Assembly: GCA_900318765.1 (NCBI GenBank)
Contig: ONLX01000010.1
Span: forward strand, 1-45,587
Length of the DNA stretch: 45,587 bases
DNA from: an uncultured Eubacteriales bacterium
Lineage (GTDB): Bacteria > Bacillota > Clostridia > Christensenellales > CAG-138
Reading direction: 5' to 3'
Shown here: one piece after another, positions 15,407 through 27,455 of the stretch
Numbering within the stretch: position 1 is the stretch's first letter
Layout of the letters: the number at the start of each line of letters is the position of its first letter
The notes under the pieces: generated by a model
Database searches by the model: none
What the model saw: only the letters and a program-made list of their open reading frames with translations
Told to the model about the DNA's origin: nothing
Made by a program: the position numbers and the translations under genes

Positions 15407-16348
15407 ATGGGAAAAGTTGTCAAGCTGCGGGATCCGAAAAAGCTGTTGTCCGCACGGCGCGAAGCGCGCACGGTTCCGCTGATGATTCTGATGATTCTGC
15501 TGGAATCGGTGGCGATTGTCCTTTTCTATACCCCCGCGGACGTCGTTTCCGGCGGCGTCACGGGCATCGGCATGTTGCTTGGCTATGCAACGGGGGACCT
15601 GATCCCGACGTGGGTGGTCATCGTCGTGGTGAATATTCCGCTGCTCGTCTGGGCCTATCGGGATCTGAGCAAGCGGTTTGTGCTGTATACCGCGTTGCTG
15701 ACCTTTTTGTTCTCGGCGGGCATTGCCGTGTTGAAAGCGCTTGTCGCAAAATATCATATTCCCGCGCCGTTTGATACGTCCGATACCGCATGGCGGTTCG
15801 TTTCCGCCATGTTCGGCGCAATGGTCATGGGCTTTTGCGGCGCGATGGTCGTCCGCCTCGGCGGATCGACCGGCGGAACCGATATTGTTGCTCTGATGTT
15901 GAATCGGAAGACGTCGTTCCCCATGGGCTCGCTTGCAATGTGCGTGAACATGGTGATTGCGTTTTCGCTCGGTATCTTGCAGGCCGTGCAGAGCGGTGAT
16001 TTCCGGATCGGCGTTGAGGGCTGCGCCTTGAGCGTGATCGCGCTCGGCGTACAGAGCATTGTGTTCAACAACATGATGCTCGGCATGAACCGGAATAAGA
16101 CGCTGTTCATTATTTCGGAGCATTGGAACGAAATTGCGCCGGAAGTTTTGAAACTTCATCGCGGCGTGACCTTGATCCCCTGCAAGGGCGCGTTTACGAA
16201 CCGGGATAAGACACTTGTATATATCCTGGCCAAAACGAACGAGCTTACCAAGATTCGCAAGATCGTGCGCGAGCACGATGAACATGCGATCGTATCGATT
16301 GTTGACACGCGTGAGGTGCTCGGCAAGGGCTTCTCCCCCGTGAACTGA
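15407..16348 (+). CDS. YitT family membrane protein
   Basis: A 313-residue YitT/DUF161-DUF2179 protein. After a short basic N-terminus (KLRDPKKLLSARREAR) come about five hydrophobic segments with the glycine-rich family blocks ADVVSGGVTGIGMLL and VVRLGGSTGGTDIVALML, followed by a soluble C-terminal DUF2179 domain (about 225-305) beginning NKTLFIISEHW. The biochemical role of the family is not established; transport has been proposed. An AAGGGG ribosome site precedes ATG 15407. It is first in an operon with pepV (11 bp gap) and a two-component system. Confidence 0.92.
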   Translation: MGKVVKLRDPKKLLSARREARTVPLMILMILLESVAIVLFYTPADVVSGGVTGIGMLLGYATGDLIPTWVVIVVVNIPLLVWAYRDLSKRFVLYTALLTFLFSAGIAVLKALVAKYHIPAPFDTSDTAWRFVSAMFGAMVMGFCGAMVVRLGGSTGGTDIVALMLNRKTSFPMGSLAMCVNMVIAFSLGILQAVQSGDFRIGVEGCALSVIALGVQSIVFNNMMLGMNRNKTLFIISEHWNEIAPEVLKLHRGVTLIPCKGAFTNRDKTLVYILAKTNELTKIRKIVREHDEHAIVSIVDTREVLGKGFSPVN

Positions 16349-16359
16349 TAAGGAGTCTT

Positions 16360-17697
16360 ATGAAAGCATTTATTGAAAAAACCATGAATGACCAGATCTT
16401 CGATCTGCAGCGCCTCGTGCGTGTGAAGTCGGTTTCCCGCGGCGAACCGGCACAGCCGGGCAAGCCGTTCGGAAGATCCGTCTATGAAGCGCTCGAAACC
16501 GCGCTCGATATTGCGCGCAGCCGCGGCTTTGAAAAGGTTTGGAGTGTGGATGGATATGCGGGTGTGATCGAGTACGGTGAGGGCGACGAAACACTCGGCA
16601 TTCTCGCGCATCTGGATGTCGTACCCGAAGGAGAGGGGTGGACCTATCCGCCCTACGGCGCCGAGATTCATGGCAGTCGTATCTACGGCCGCGGCACGCT
16701 TGACGATAAGGGCGCAGCGGTATCCGCAATCTATGCGCTTGCCGCAGTCAAGGAAAGCGGCGTCAAAATGAAGCGCAAGGTGCGCATCATTCTCGGAACC
16801 GATGAAGAAATCGGTTCACTCGGCGTTGCGCATTATCTCAAAACGGAAGGTGCGCCGACCATGGCGTTTACGCCCGATGCGGAATACCCGGTCGTAAACT
16901 CCGAAATGGGCATTCTGCAGGCAACGTATCATCGGGACGGCGCGTATGCGATCCGCGTTTCGGTCGGGACCGCTGCGAACGTGATCCCCGGCGTCGTGAC
17001 TGTGACGCTGCCGAATCCGGCAAAAACGGTTCCGGTTCCCGAGGGCTTTACGGCCGAATTCCAAGAGAATACCATCACCGTAACGGGTCGGGGCGGCCAT
17101 GCTTCGATGCCGGAGTTTGCAAAGAACGCGCTGCTTGCAACGCTTCAGGTTTTGAACGCGCAGGAGCTTCCGGAACAGGACGCTGCGCTTGTGAACGGAT
17201 TTTCCAAGCTGTGGGCACTCGATCTGCATGGCGAGCATCTCGGAATCGACGTAACGGATGATTCCGGCAGAACAACCTATTCGCCCGATATTTTCACCGT
17301 GGATGAAACCGGCGTGACCTTTACGACCGACTGTCGGCATCCGTTTTCTCAGAGCGCGGACACGCTCCTGAATACGTGGGATGCGGCGTATGGCAAGCTC
17401 GGCTTTACGCGGGTGAAGGAAATCATAAAGCCCGGGCATTTTATCCCGGCGGACAGCGAGCTGGTTTCGACGCTGATGCGCGTTTACAATCGAATCAACG
17501 GAAGCGATTCGAAACCGCTTTCCATGGGCGGCGGCACGTACGCGCGTGAGCTGCCGAACGCAGTGGCATTCGGCGTTGTCCGGGAGGGCGACGCGAATCT
17601 TTGCCACGTTCCCGATGAATCTGTCGCTCTGGATGATCTTCGGTTCAACACCGAGGTTATGGCGGAAGCGATCTATGAATTAGCTGCACAAAAGTAA
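16360..17697 (+). CDS. pepV: PepV-type M20 metallodipeptidase
   Basis: A 445-residue cytoplasmic dizinc dipeptidase of the M20A family (PepV/Sapep). Metal and catalytic residues are visible as His84 and Asp86 (AHLDVVPEGEGW), Asp115/116 (GRGTLDDKG), Glu149/150 (GTDEEIGS), Asp173 (TPDAEYPV) and a late histidine in LCHVPDES. The lid domain (about 185-320) contains GRGGHASMPE. The enzyme hydrolyses dipeptides with an unblocked N-terminus and so feeds amino-acid pools. AAGGAG precedes ATG 16360. Confidence 0.93.
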   Translation: MKAFIEKTMNDQIFDLQRLVRVKSVSRGEPAQPGKPFGRSVYEALETALDIARSRGFEKVWSVDGYAGVIEYGEGDETLGILAHLDVVPEGEGWTYPPYGAEIHGSRIYGRGTLDDKGAAVSAIYALAAVKESGVKMKRKVRIILGTDEEIGSLGVAHYLKTEGAPTMAFTPDAEYPVVNSEMGILQATYHRDGAYAIRVSVGTAANVIPGVVTVTLPNPAKTVPVPEGFTAEFQENTITVTGRGGHASMPEFAKNALLATLQVLNAQELPEQDAALVNGFSKLWALDLHGEHLGIDVTDDSGRTTYSPDIFTVDETGVTFTTDCRHPFSQSADTLLNTWDAAYGKLGFTRVKEIIKPGHFIPADSELVSTLMRVYNRINGSDSKPLSMGGGTYARELPNAVAFGVVREGDANLCHVPDESVALDDLRFNTEVMAEAIYELAAQK

Positions 17698-17709
17698 AGG
17701 AGGTATACT

Positions 17710-18393
17710 ATGGCACTGATTTATTTGGTAGAAGACGACAACGATATTCGCGAACTGGAGACTTATGCATTGCAGAACAGCGGCCTCGAAGTACAATCCT
17801 TTACCGACAGCACCGGTCTGTACGAGGCGGTCGGCAAGCGAATTCCCGACCTCGTGCTGCTGGACATCATGCTTCCCGGTGAGGACGGCATGAGCATTTT
17901 GAAGCATTTGCGTGAGGATCCCGAAACCAAGACGGTACCGATCATCATGGTGACTGCGAAGACGACGGAAGCGGACAAGGTCAGCGGATTGGATACCGGC
18001 GCGGACGATTATATCACCAAGCCGTTCGGCGTAACCGAGCTTGTTTCGCGCGTGAAGGCAATGCTGCGCAGAACATCCGGAGAGCTGAATGCCGGCGCAG
18101 GTATGATTCTCCGCTATGATCCGATCGTCATGAATATCGAAACGCATCGCGTCACCGTCAGCGATCAGCCGGTGGAGCTGACGTTCAAGGAGTTTGAACT
18201 GCTGAAGTTCCTGCTGCAAAACAAGGGAACCGTTGTCACGCGCAGTCGTTTGATGGACACCGTTTGGGGCTTTGCGTTTGCGGGTGAAACGCGTACCGTC
18301 GATATGCATATCAAGACGCTGCGTCAGAAGCTCGGCACGGCAGGACAGCTGATTGTTACGATCCGCAACGTCGGTTATCGGCTCGGAGAGTAA
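17710..18393 (+). CDS. OmpR/PhoB-family response regulator
   Basis: A 227-residue response regulator. The receiver has VEDDND (residues 7-12), phospho-acceptor Asp52 in LLDIMLPGEDG and Lys104 in YITKPFG; the winged helix (about 130-227) ends RTVDMHIKTLRQKLG and IRNVGYRLGE. An AAAGGAGG ribosome site precedes ATG 17710. The kinase starts 3 bp after its stop. The receiver and PAS-kinase pairing resemble PhoP-PhoR, but no phosphate genes are nearby, so I do not assign that name. Confidence 0.94.
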   Translation: MALIYLVEDDNDIRELETYALQNSGLEVQSFTDSTGLYEAVGKRIPDLVLLDIMLPGEDGMSILKHLREDPETKTVPIIMVTAKTTEADKVSGLDTGADDYITKPFGVTELVSRVKAMLRRTSGELNAGAGMILRYDPIVMNIETHRVTVSDQPVELTFKEFELLKFLLQNKGTVVTRSRLMDTVWGFAFAGETRTVDMHIKTLRQKLGTAGQLIVTIRNVGYRLGE

Positions 18394-18396
18394 TCC

Positions 18397-19365
18397 ATGA
18401 GCGAAGCGCAACTGTTTCGGCAGATCGTAGAATCTCTGCCGAACGGCGTACTCGTGCTCGACCTGGACGGCAGCATCGTTTATGCGAACCAGGCGGCGCG
18501 GGAGTTTTTGCAGCTGCACGAAAAGAAGAATTCCTATGAGCTGGACGAGCGGATTCGTCAGTTCATCAGTTCTGCGCGCAACGGCGATACCGAAACGCTT
18601 GAAATCGGCGCGCATACGATGCAGCTTGCGTACCGCGACCGGAAGGAAGGCGATCAGCGTGCCGGAGCACTGCTGTACTTCACGAACATGGATGACCGCC
18701 GCAAGCAGGAGTTTACGGCGAATGTTTCGCACGAGCTCAAAACGCCGCTGACCTCGATTTCCGGCTATGCCGAGATGATCGAGAACGGCATGGCTCGCCC
18801 GGAAGACGTTCGCGCGTTTGCCGGACGGATCAATCGAGAAGCGCGGCGCATGCTGAAGCTGGTGACCGATATCATTAAGCTCACGCAGCTCGGCGCGCAG
18901 CAGATTATGGATCAGGCCGAGGAGGTCGATCTGTATGAACTTGCGCAGGAGAATATCGAAATACTCGAGCCGTCGGCGCACAATCGCAAGACGTCGTTGA
19001 GCCTTTCCGGCGAGCCGTCCGTTGTCACCGGACATCGCGCGCTGCTTTCGGAACTCGTCTACAATCTGATCGACAATGCGATTCGCTATAATCGCGATAA
19101 CGGTTCCGTGTCGGTGCGCGTGCATCATCATGTGCTGACCGTACGCGATACCGGAATCGGCATTCCGAAAGCGCATCAGGCGCGCATTTTCGAACGTTTC
19201 TATCGCGTCGATAAAAGCCGCTCCAAGGCTACCGGCGGAACGGGACTCGGACTTGCAATCGTTCGACAGATCTGCGAACAGCACCACGCCCAGATTCGCC
19301 TCGAATCGCGCGAAGGCGTCGGCACCGAGATCTCCGTCACGTTTCCGACGTTTCATGAAGATTGA
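18397..19365 (+). CDS. Soluble PAS-domain histidine kinase
   Basis: A 322-residue kinase with no membrane segment. It has an N-terminal PAS domain (about 5-95; IVESLPNGVLVLDLDG and VYANQAAREFL), the phospho-acceptor block VSHELKTPLTSISGYAEMI with His near residue 112, N-box NLIDNAIRYN, G1 DTGIGIP, F-box IFERFYRVDKSRS and G2 GGTGLGLAIV. The catalytic core is that of the PhoR group, but the membrane segments and HAMP linker normal for PhoR are missing, so it should sense a cytoplasmic signal through the PAS domain. Its gene context suggests peptide or amino-acid status, which is inference. A terminator follows 80 bp downstream. Confidence 0.93.
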   Translation: MSEAQLFRQIVESLPNGVLVLDLDGSIVYANQAAREFLQLHEKKNSYELDERIRQFISSARNGDTETLEIGAHTMQLAYRDRKEGDQRAGALLYFTNMDDRRKQEFTANVSHELKTPLTSISGYAEMIENGMARPEDVRAFAGRINREARRMLKLVTDIIKLTQLGAQQIMDQAEEVDLYELAQENIEILEPSAHNRKTSLSLSGEPSVVTGHRALLSELVYNLIDNAIRYNRDNGSVSVRVHHHVLTVRDTGIGIPKAHQARIFERFYRVDKSRSKATGGTGLGLAIVRQICEQHHAQIRLESREGVGTEISVTFPTFHED

Positions 19366-19444
19366 CCTTTTTTGCGGCATCGCCCCCGGAATTGAATATA
19401 AGGATAAACAAAAAAGAATTGTAAAAAAAACAAATAGAAATAGC

Positions 19445-19483
19445 AAGACTCTCGGACAAAGATATCCGGGAGTCTTTGTTTTT
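19445..19483 (+). terminator. Intrinsic terminator after the PAS histidine kinase
   Basis: AAGACTCTCGGA (19445-19456) pairs with TCCGGGAGTCTT (19465-19476), including one G-U pair, followed by a T-rich tail. Confidence 0.85.
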
Positions 19484-19541
19484 GTGGTATATTGTTCGTA
19501 TGAGCAATTTGAACTGCTCGAGAGTTTAGATAGAGAACGTG

Positions 19542-20663
19542 TCAGTGCGTACCCTGACTGTTCCAGTATTCTTCCAGAGCGGCATTGATCTTCGTATAGT
19601 CCATTTCATCCGGTGACATTGGATTCGACAGATCCGGCGAAGGCGCTTCAAGTGCAAAACCTCCTTCATCATACAGTATAATCCCGTAGTACTTATAGAC
19701 ATAACCGCCAAGCCGATTCATACCTTGAATATCTGCGATTACGCTCAATACCTTCTCGCTGTTTCCTCCTCCCCAATAGAGATTTCTGATGCGAACAGCA
19801 GGAGCATTATAGAATGAAGTAAGCCATGTTGTCACCATATAATCGAACAGTTGCTTTTCTTTTTCATTCAGTTGCTCAATCGCAGACCGCGGCTTTACGA
19901 TAACGCTGCACGTCGCCATTTGACCGTTTTCGGCGCTGCAGATTATCGTCGTAGTTCCATCTGAAACAGCCGTGATATTTCCGTTCTTATCGACCTCCGC
20001 TATGGATGGATTTGCTGATTTCCATGTAATACCGTAATCGCTTGCGTTCTCGGGCATTAGAACGTAAGACAATTGCGCCACCTCATCTATTTTCATTTCT
20101 ACATTTTCTGAAGACAGAAAGATTGCTGTCGGCTCCACAACCTTAACGGTAACAGCAACCTTTACGACAAGATTGTTGTCCTTCATTGCGCTAATCTCCG
20201 TGTTGCCGGGACCAACGCCCTTAACAACACCAGCTGCATTTACGGTTGCGATCGTCTCATCTGCGCTTTTCCACTCTAGGGACCCAACTGCATCCGAAAT
20301 CGCAACCTTTGTTTCCTTAGCGTAATCGATCGTCATTTCCATGTCCGATTGCGCAACAGTTACTTGCATCTCAGCAACGGTTTTTTCTCCCTCTGTAGCC
20401 GTTATCTTCGTCGTTCCGACAGACATGCCGGTGACAACGCCGTTGTCGTTGACCGTCGCTATCATCGTATCCGCGCTTTGCCACTGCAAGGACGAATATT
20501 CTTCTTGTAATTCGATTGCCTGTTCATCGCCGAAGCTGACAGTTATTTCTGCCTTTTCGATGCCTGCCGAGCATCCCACCGTCAATGCCAGACAAAAAAC
20601 GAGTACCAGAACGATTGCCGCCACATGGGTCAGCATACTTTTTGTTTTTCCATTTCTTATCAT
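19542..20663 (-). CDS. Lipoprotein with three BIG2 immunoglobulin-like domains
   Basis: A 373-residue secreted lipoprotein. Residues 1-31 are a signal peptide with lipobox LTVGC (Cys31). Three BIG2 domains follow (about 36-106, 107-182 and 183-262), each closing with the family pattern: VNDNGVVTGMSVGTTKITAT, VNAAGVVKGVGPGNTEIS and VDKNGNITAVSDGTTTIICS. The last 110 residues (from SAIEQLNEKEKQLFDYMV) form an unrecognised domain rich in aromatic residues. BIG2 domains usually serve adhesion or act as spacers at the surface. A GAGGAGGG ribosome site precedes ATG 20663. It is divergent from the XRE regulator at 20773. Base composition is more AT-rich than in the neighbouring genes. Confidence 0.9.
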   Translation of the reverse strand: MIRNGKTKSMLTHVAAIVLVLVFCLALTVGCSAGIEKAEITVSFGDEQAIELQEEYSSLQWQSADTMIATVNDNGVVTGMSVGTTKITATEGEKTVAEMQVTVAQSDMEMTIDYAKETKVAISDAVGSLEWKSADETIATVNAAGVVKGVGPGNTEISAMKDNNLVVKVAVTVKVVEPTAIFLSSENVEMKIDEVAQLSYVLMPENASDYGITWKSANPSIAEVDKNGNITAVSDGTTTIICSAENGQMATCSVIVKPRSAIEQLNEKEKQLFDYMVTTWLTSFYNAPAVRIRNLYWGGGNSEKVLSVIADIQGMNRLGGYVYKYYGIILYDEGGFALEAPSPDLSNPMSPDEMDYTKINAALEEYWNSQGTH

Positions 20664-20680
20664 TTTTCCCTCCTCATGTT

Positions 20681-20699
20681 TGACATCTTGTGAATGTCA
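20681..20699. promoter_or_regulatory. Operator-like palindrome 1, TGACA-N9-TGTCA
   Basis: A 19-bp site with perfect 5-bp arms (6 bp if the inner T/A pair is counted). It lies just downstream of the expected start site of the minus-strand lipoprotein promoter, where a bound repressor would block elongation. It matches palindrome 2 at 20734-20752 in arm sequence and spacing. Confidence 0.55.
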
Positions 20700-20702
20700 T
20701 TT

Positions 20703-20730
20703 TTTACACAATCATATCATAAGATATAAA
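20703..20730 (+). promoter_or_regulatory. Promoter of the XRE regulator
   Basis: TTTACA at 20703-20708 and TATAAA at 20725-20730 with a 16-bp spacer on the plus strand. It overlaps the divergent lipoprotein promoter. Confidence 0.55.
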
Positions 20731-20739
20731 AAATGACAA
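20711..20739 (-). promoter_or_regulatory. Promoter of the BIG2 lipoprotein
   Basis: On the minus strand TTGTCA (20739-20734), a 17-bp spacer and TATGAT (20716-20711). Its -35 box overlaps palindrome 2. Confidence 0.6.
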
Positions 20740-20752
20740 GCGGTAAATGTCA
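20734..20752. promoter_or_regulatory. Operator-like palindrome 2, TGACA-N9-TGTCA
   Basis: The second 19-bp site has the same arms and spacing as palindrome 1. It covers the -35 box of the lipoprotein promoter and the expected start site of the XRE-gene promoter, so one bound dimer could repress both. The two centres are 53 bp apart, about five helical turns. A longer 12-bp inverted repeat, TGTCATTTTTTA (20695-20706) and TAAAAAATGACA (20727-20738), joins the two sites. Confidence 0.55.
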
Positions 20753-20772
20753 AATTCCGGAGGAAAAGAATC

Positions 20773-21042
20773 GTGTTTATCAACAAAGCAAGCGACGGAG
20801 CAAATAACAGAATCGGAGAAAAGCTTACAAAAAAGAGAAAAGAAATCATGCTGTCGCAGAAGAAATTTGCCGACAGATTGCAGCTGCTTGGATTGGACGT
20901 CGATAAAAATGCGATTCAGCGGATCGAATGCGGCAAACGATTTGTTACGGATATTGAGCTTGTCTATATTTGCAAGGCCCTCGGGACCACACCGAATGAA
21001 CTGTTATCCTGGGATTGCAGCGAACCGGTCTTCGGCGCCTGA
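20773..21042 (+). CDS. XRE-family helix-turn-helix regulator
   Basis: An 89-residue Cro/CI-type DNA-binding protein. The five-helix domain spans about residues 14-80: IGEKLTKKRKEIMLSQKKFADRL with recognition region DKNAIQRIECGKRFV, then IELVYICKALGTTPNELL. There is no ligand or peptidase domain. The start is GTG 20773 with GGAGG 9 bases upstream. Its position opposite the BIG2 lipoprotein, with two matching palindromes between them, suggests that it represses that gene and itself. Composition is AT-rich relative to flanking genes, so the pair may have been acquired together. Confidence 0.88.
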   Translation: MFINKASDGANNRIGEKLTKKRKEIMLSQKKFADRLQLLGLDVDKNAIQRIECGKRFVTDIELVYICKALGTTPNELLSWDCSEPVFGA

Positions 21043-21057
21043 ATGGAACCAAACGAA

Positions 21058-21087
21058 AAAAAGAAGACGATTGCTCGTCTTCTTTTT
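21058..21087. terminator. Bidirectional intrinsic terminator between the XRE gene and secA
   Basis: A perfect 13-bp stem (21058-21070 with 21075-21087), a 4-base loop, and A-run and T-run ends, between convergent genes. Confidence 0.88.
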
Positions 21088-21099
21088 GCGTCTGCTCGG

Positions 21100-23853
<2,754 letters not shown>

Positions 23854-23884
23854 GACCATACTCCTGTCATTTTATCGTATTCGC

Positions 23885-23913
23885 ATTATAACACAATTTT
23901 TTCCATTCGAAAA
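23885..23913 (-). promoter_or_regulatory. Probable secA promoter
   Basis: On the minus strand TATAAT (23890-23885) is a full-consensus -10 box; the -35 position 17 bp upstream (TTTTCG) is a weak match. Confidence 0.45.
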
Positions 23914-24050
23914 GCCCTGATTGTGACCGTACCGAAAACGATTCTTGAACAGCGCGAAAACATTCCTCCACAACATCGGACCGTTACCCTTTTGACGGGT
24001 GAAAACCATGTAACATTTGAGCAAAATCGGGAGTTTCTTCTCTATTATTA

Positions 24051-24079
24051 TTTACACCGTTTCGAAAATATGGTATACT
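24051..24079 (+). promoter_or_regulatory. Sigma-A promoter of the recF-remB-gyrB-gyrA-cca operon
   Basis: TTTACA at 24051-24056 and TATACT at 24074-24079 with a 17-bp spacer, about 30 bp before the recF start. The rest of the 255-bp secA-recF gap shows no DnaA boxes and no further gene. Confidence 0.75.
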
Positions 24080-24108
24080 GTCAAGGACTGTATGAGGGGG
24101 AGAAGGCT

Positions 24109-25203
24109 TTGCATATCAGAGGGCTGAAACTGAACAATTACCGGAATTATACCGGTTTGGAACTGTCGCCCGCTCCCGGCCTGAACGTGTTTCGGGGAGA
24201 TAATGCTGCAGGCAAGACCAACATTCTGGAGTCAATCTTCCTCTGCGCGCTCGGGCGCAGCCATCGTACCCCGCGGGATACGGAGCTGCTGAAGGAGCAT
24301 GAGCCGTTCGGCAGCGTCGCTCTGTATCTTGAGACACGCGGCGGAACACGGTCGATCCGGATTGAATTGATCGAGGGCGAACGCAAACGCGTCTGGATCG
24401 ATGAAACAGCGACAACGCGGACCGGGGAGCTGATGGGGTGCCTGAATGTTGTGATGTTCTCGCCTGAGGATTTGCAGCTCGTCAAGGATGGGCCGGCGGA
24501 ACGGAGAAGGTTCCTGGATATGGAACTGAGCCAGCTGAAGCCTGCGTATTACTACCATCTGCAGCAGTACAACGGAGCGCTGAAAAGCCGCAATCTGCTT
24601 TTGAAAGAGGACCCGATCCGATACGATATGATCGAGCTCTGGGATGAGCAGCTCGCGCGGCTCGGAAGCAAGATTATAGCAGAGCGCGCCCGGTTTATCG
24701 AAAAGCTCTCGCAGCTTGCAAATACGCTGCATCTTCGCATGAGCGACGGAAAAGAGGATCTGCTCGTGCGATACGAACCGTCTGTCCCGTTTGCGGATGA
24801 GGAACGGCTCATGGAAACGTTGCAGATGCAGCTGACGGATCGGTTGGAACGGGATATTTTCCGAGGTTACACGTCGGTCGGTCCGCATCGGGATGATCTC
24901 GGGCTGCTGCTGGACGGGCGGGATGTACGTGTATACGGCTCGCAGGGACAGCAACGGACGGTTGCTCTCTCGCTCAAACTCAGCGAGATCGAACTGATTC
25001 GCTCTCTGCGCGGAGAACGGCCGGTGCTGCTGCTCGACGATGTGTTTTCCGAGCTGGATGCCGGCCGGCAGGCAAGGTTGTTGGACGTCGTGTCCGACTG
25101 TCAGGCGTTTGTGACCTGCACGCATCTGGAGGAGTTTGCAGCGATCGAACAGCTTTCCATGCAGGTCTGGCACGTGGAAAACGGAACGGTTTCGGAGGTG
25201 TAA
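24109..25203 (+). CDS. recF: DNA replication and repair protein RecF
   Basis: A 364-residue SMC-like ATPase that loads RecA at gapped DNA with RecO and RecR. Walker A is GDNAAGKTN (residues 30-38), the signature region lies near YGSQGQQRTVALSLKLSE and Walker B is PVLLLDDVFSELD. The start is the TTG at 24109: it gives the standard opening HIRGLKLNNYRNY, has a GGGGGAG ribosome site upstream and yields the normal RecF length. The frame stays open far upstream, but that extension would cross the promoter and runs antisense to secA. RecF usually follows dnaA-dnaN; here secA lies upstream instead. Confidence 0.95.
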   Translation: MHIRGLKLNNYRNYTGLELSPAPGLNVFRGDNAAGKTNILESIFLCALGRSHRTPRDTELLKEHEPFGSVALYLETRGGTRSIRIELIEGERKRVWIDETATTRTGELMGCLNVVMFSPEDLQLVKDGPAERRRFLDMELSQLKPAYYYHLQQYNGALKSRNLLLKEDPIRYDMIELWDEQLARLGSKIIAERARFIEKLSQLANTLHLRMSDGKEDLLVRYEPSVPFADEERLMETLQMQLTDRLERDIFRGYTSVGPHRDDLGLLLDGRDVRVYGSQGQQRTVALSLKLSEIELIRSLRGERPVLLLDDVFSELDAGRQARLLDVVSDCQAFVTCTHLEEFAAIEQLSMQVWHVENGTVSEV

Positions 25204-25204
25204 T

Positions 25205-27443
<2,239 letters not shown>

Positions 27444-27455
27444 TGAGGTGGAGTT

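Noticed and set aside
17680..19446. 588-codon open frame on the minus strand opposite the second two-component system
   Set aside because: It lies fully antisense to a response regulator and kinase with complete motifs; its translation is rich in Arg, His and Gln, as typical of shadow frames.
19502..19519. Small GAGCA/TGCTC hairpin before the BIG2 lipoprotein stop
   Set aside because: Five-base arms with an 8-base loop and no T-run; too weak to call a terminator or attachment site.
23860..24108. Replication origin between secA and recF
   Set aside because: Gyrase and recF are often near oriC, but no DnaA boxes, AT-rich repeats or dnaA gene are visible here.
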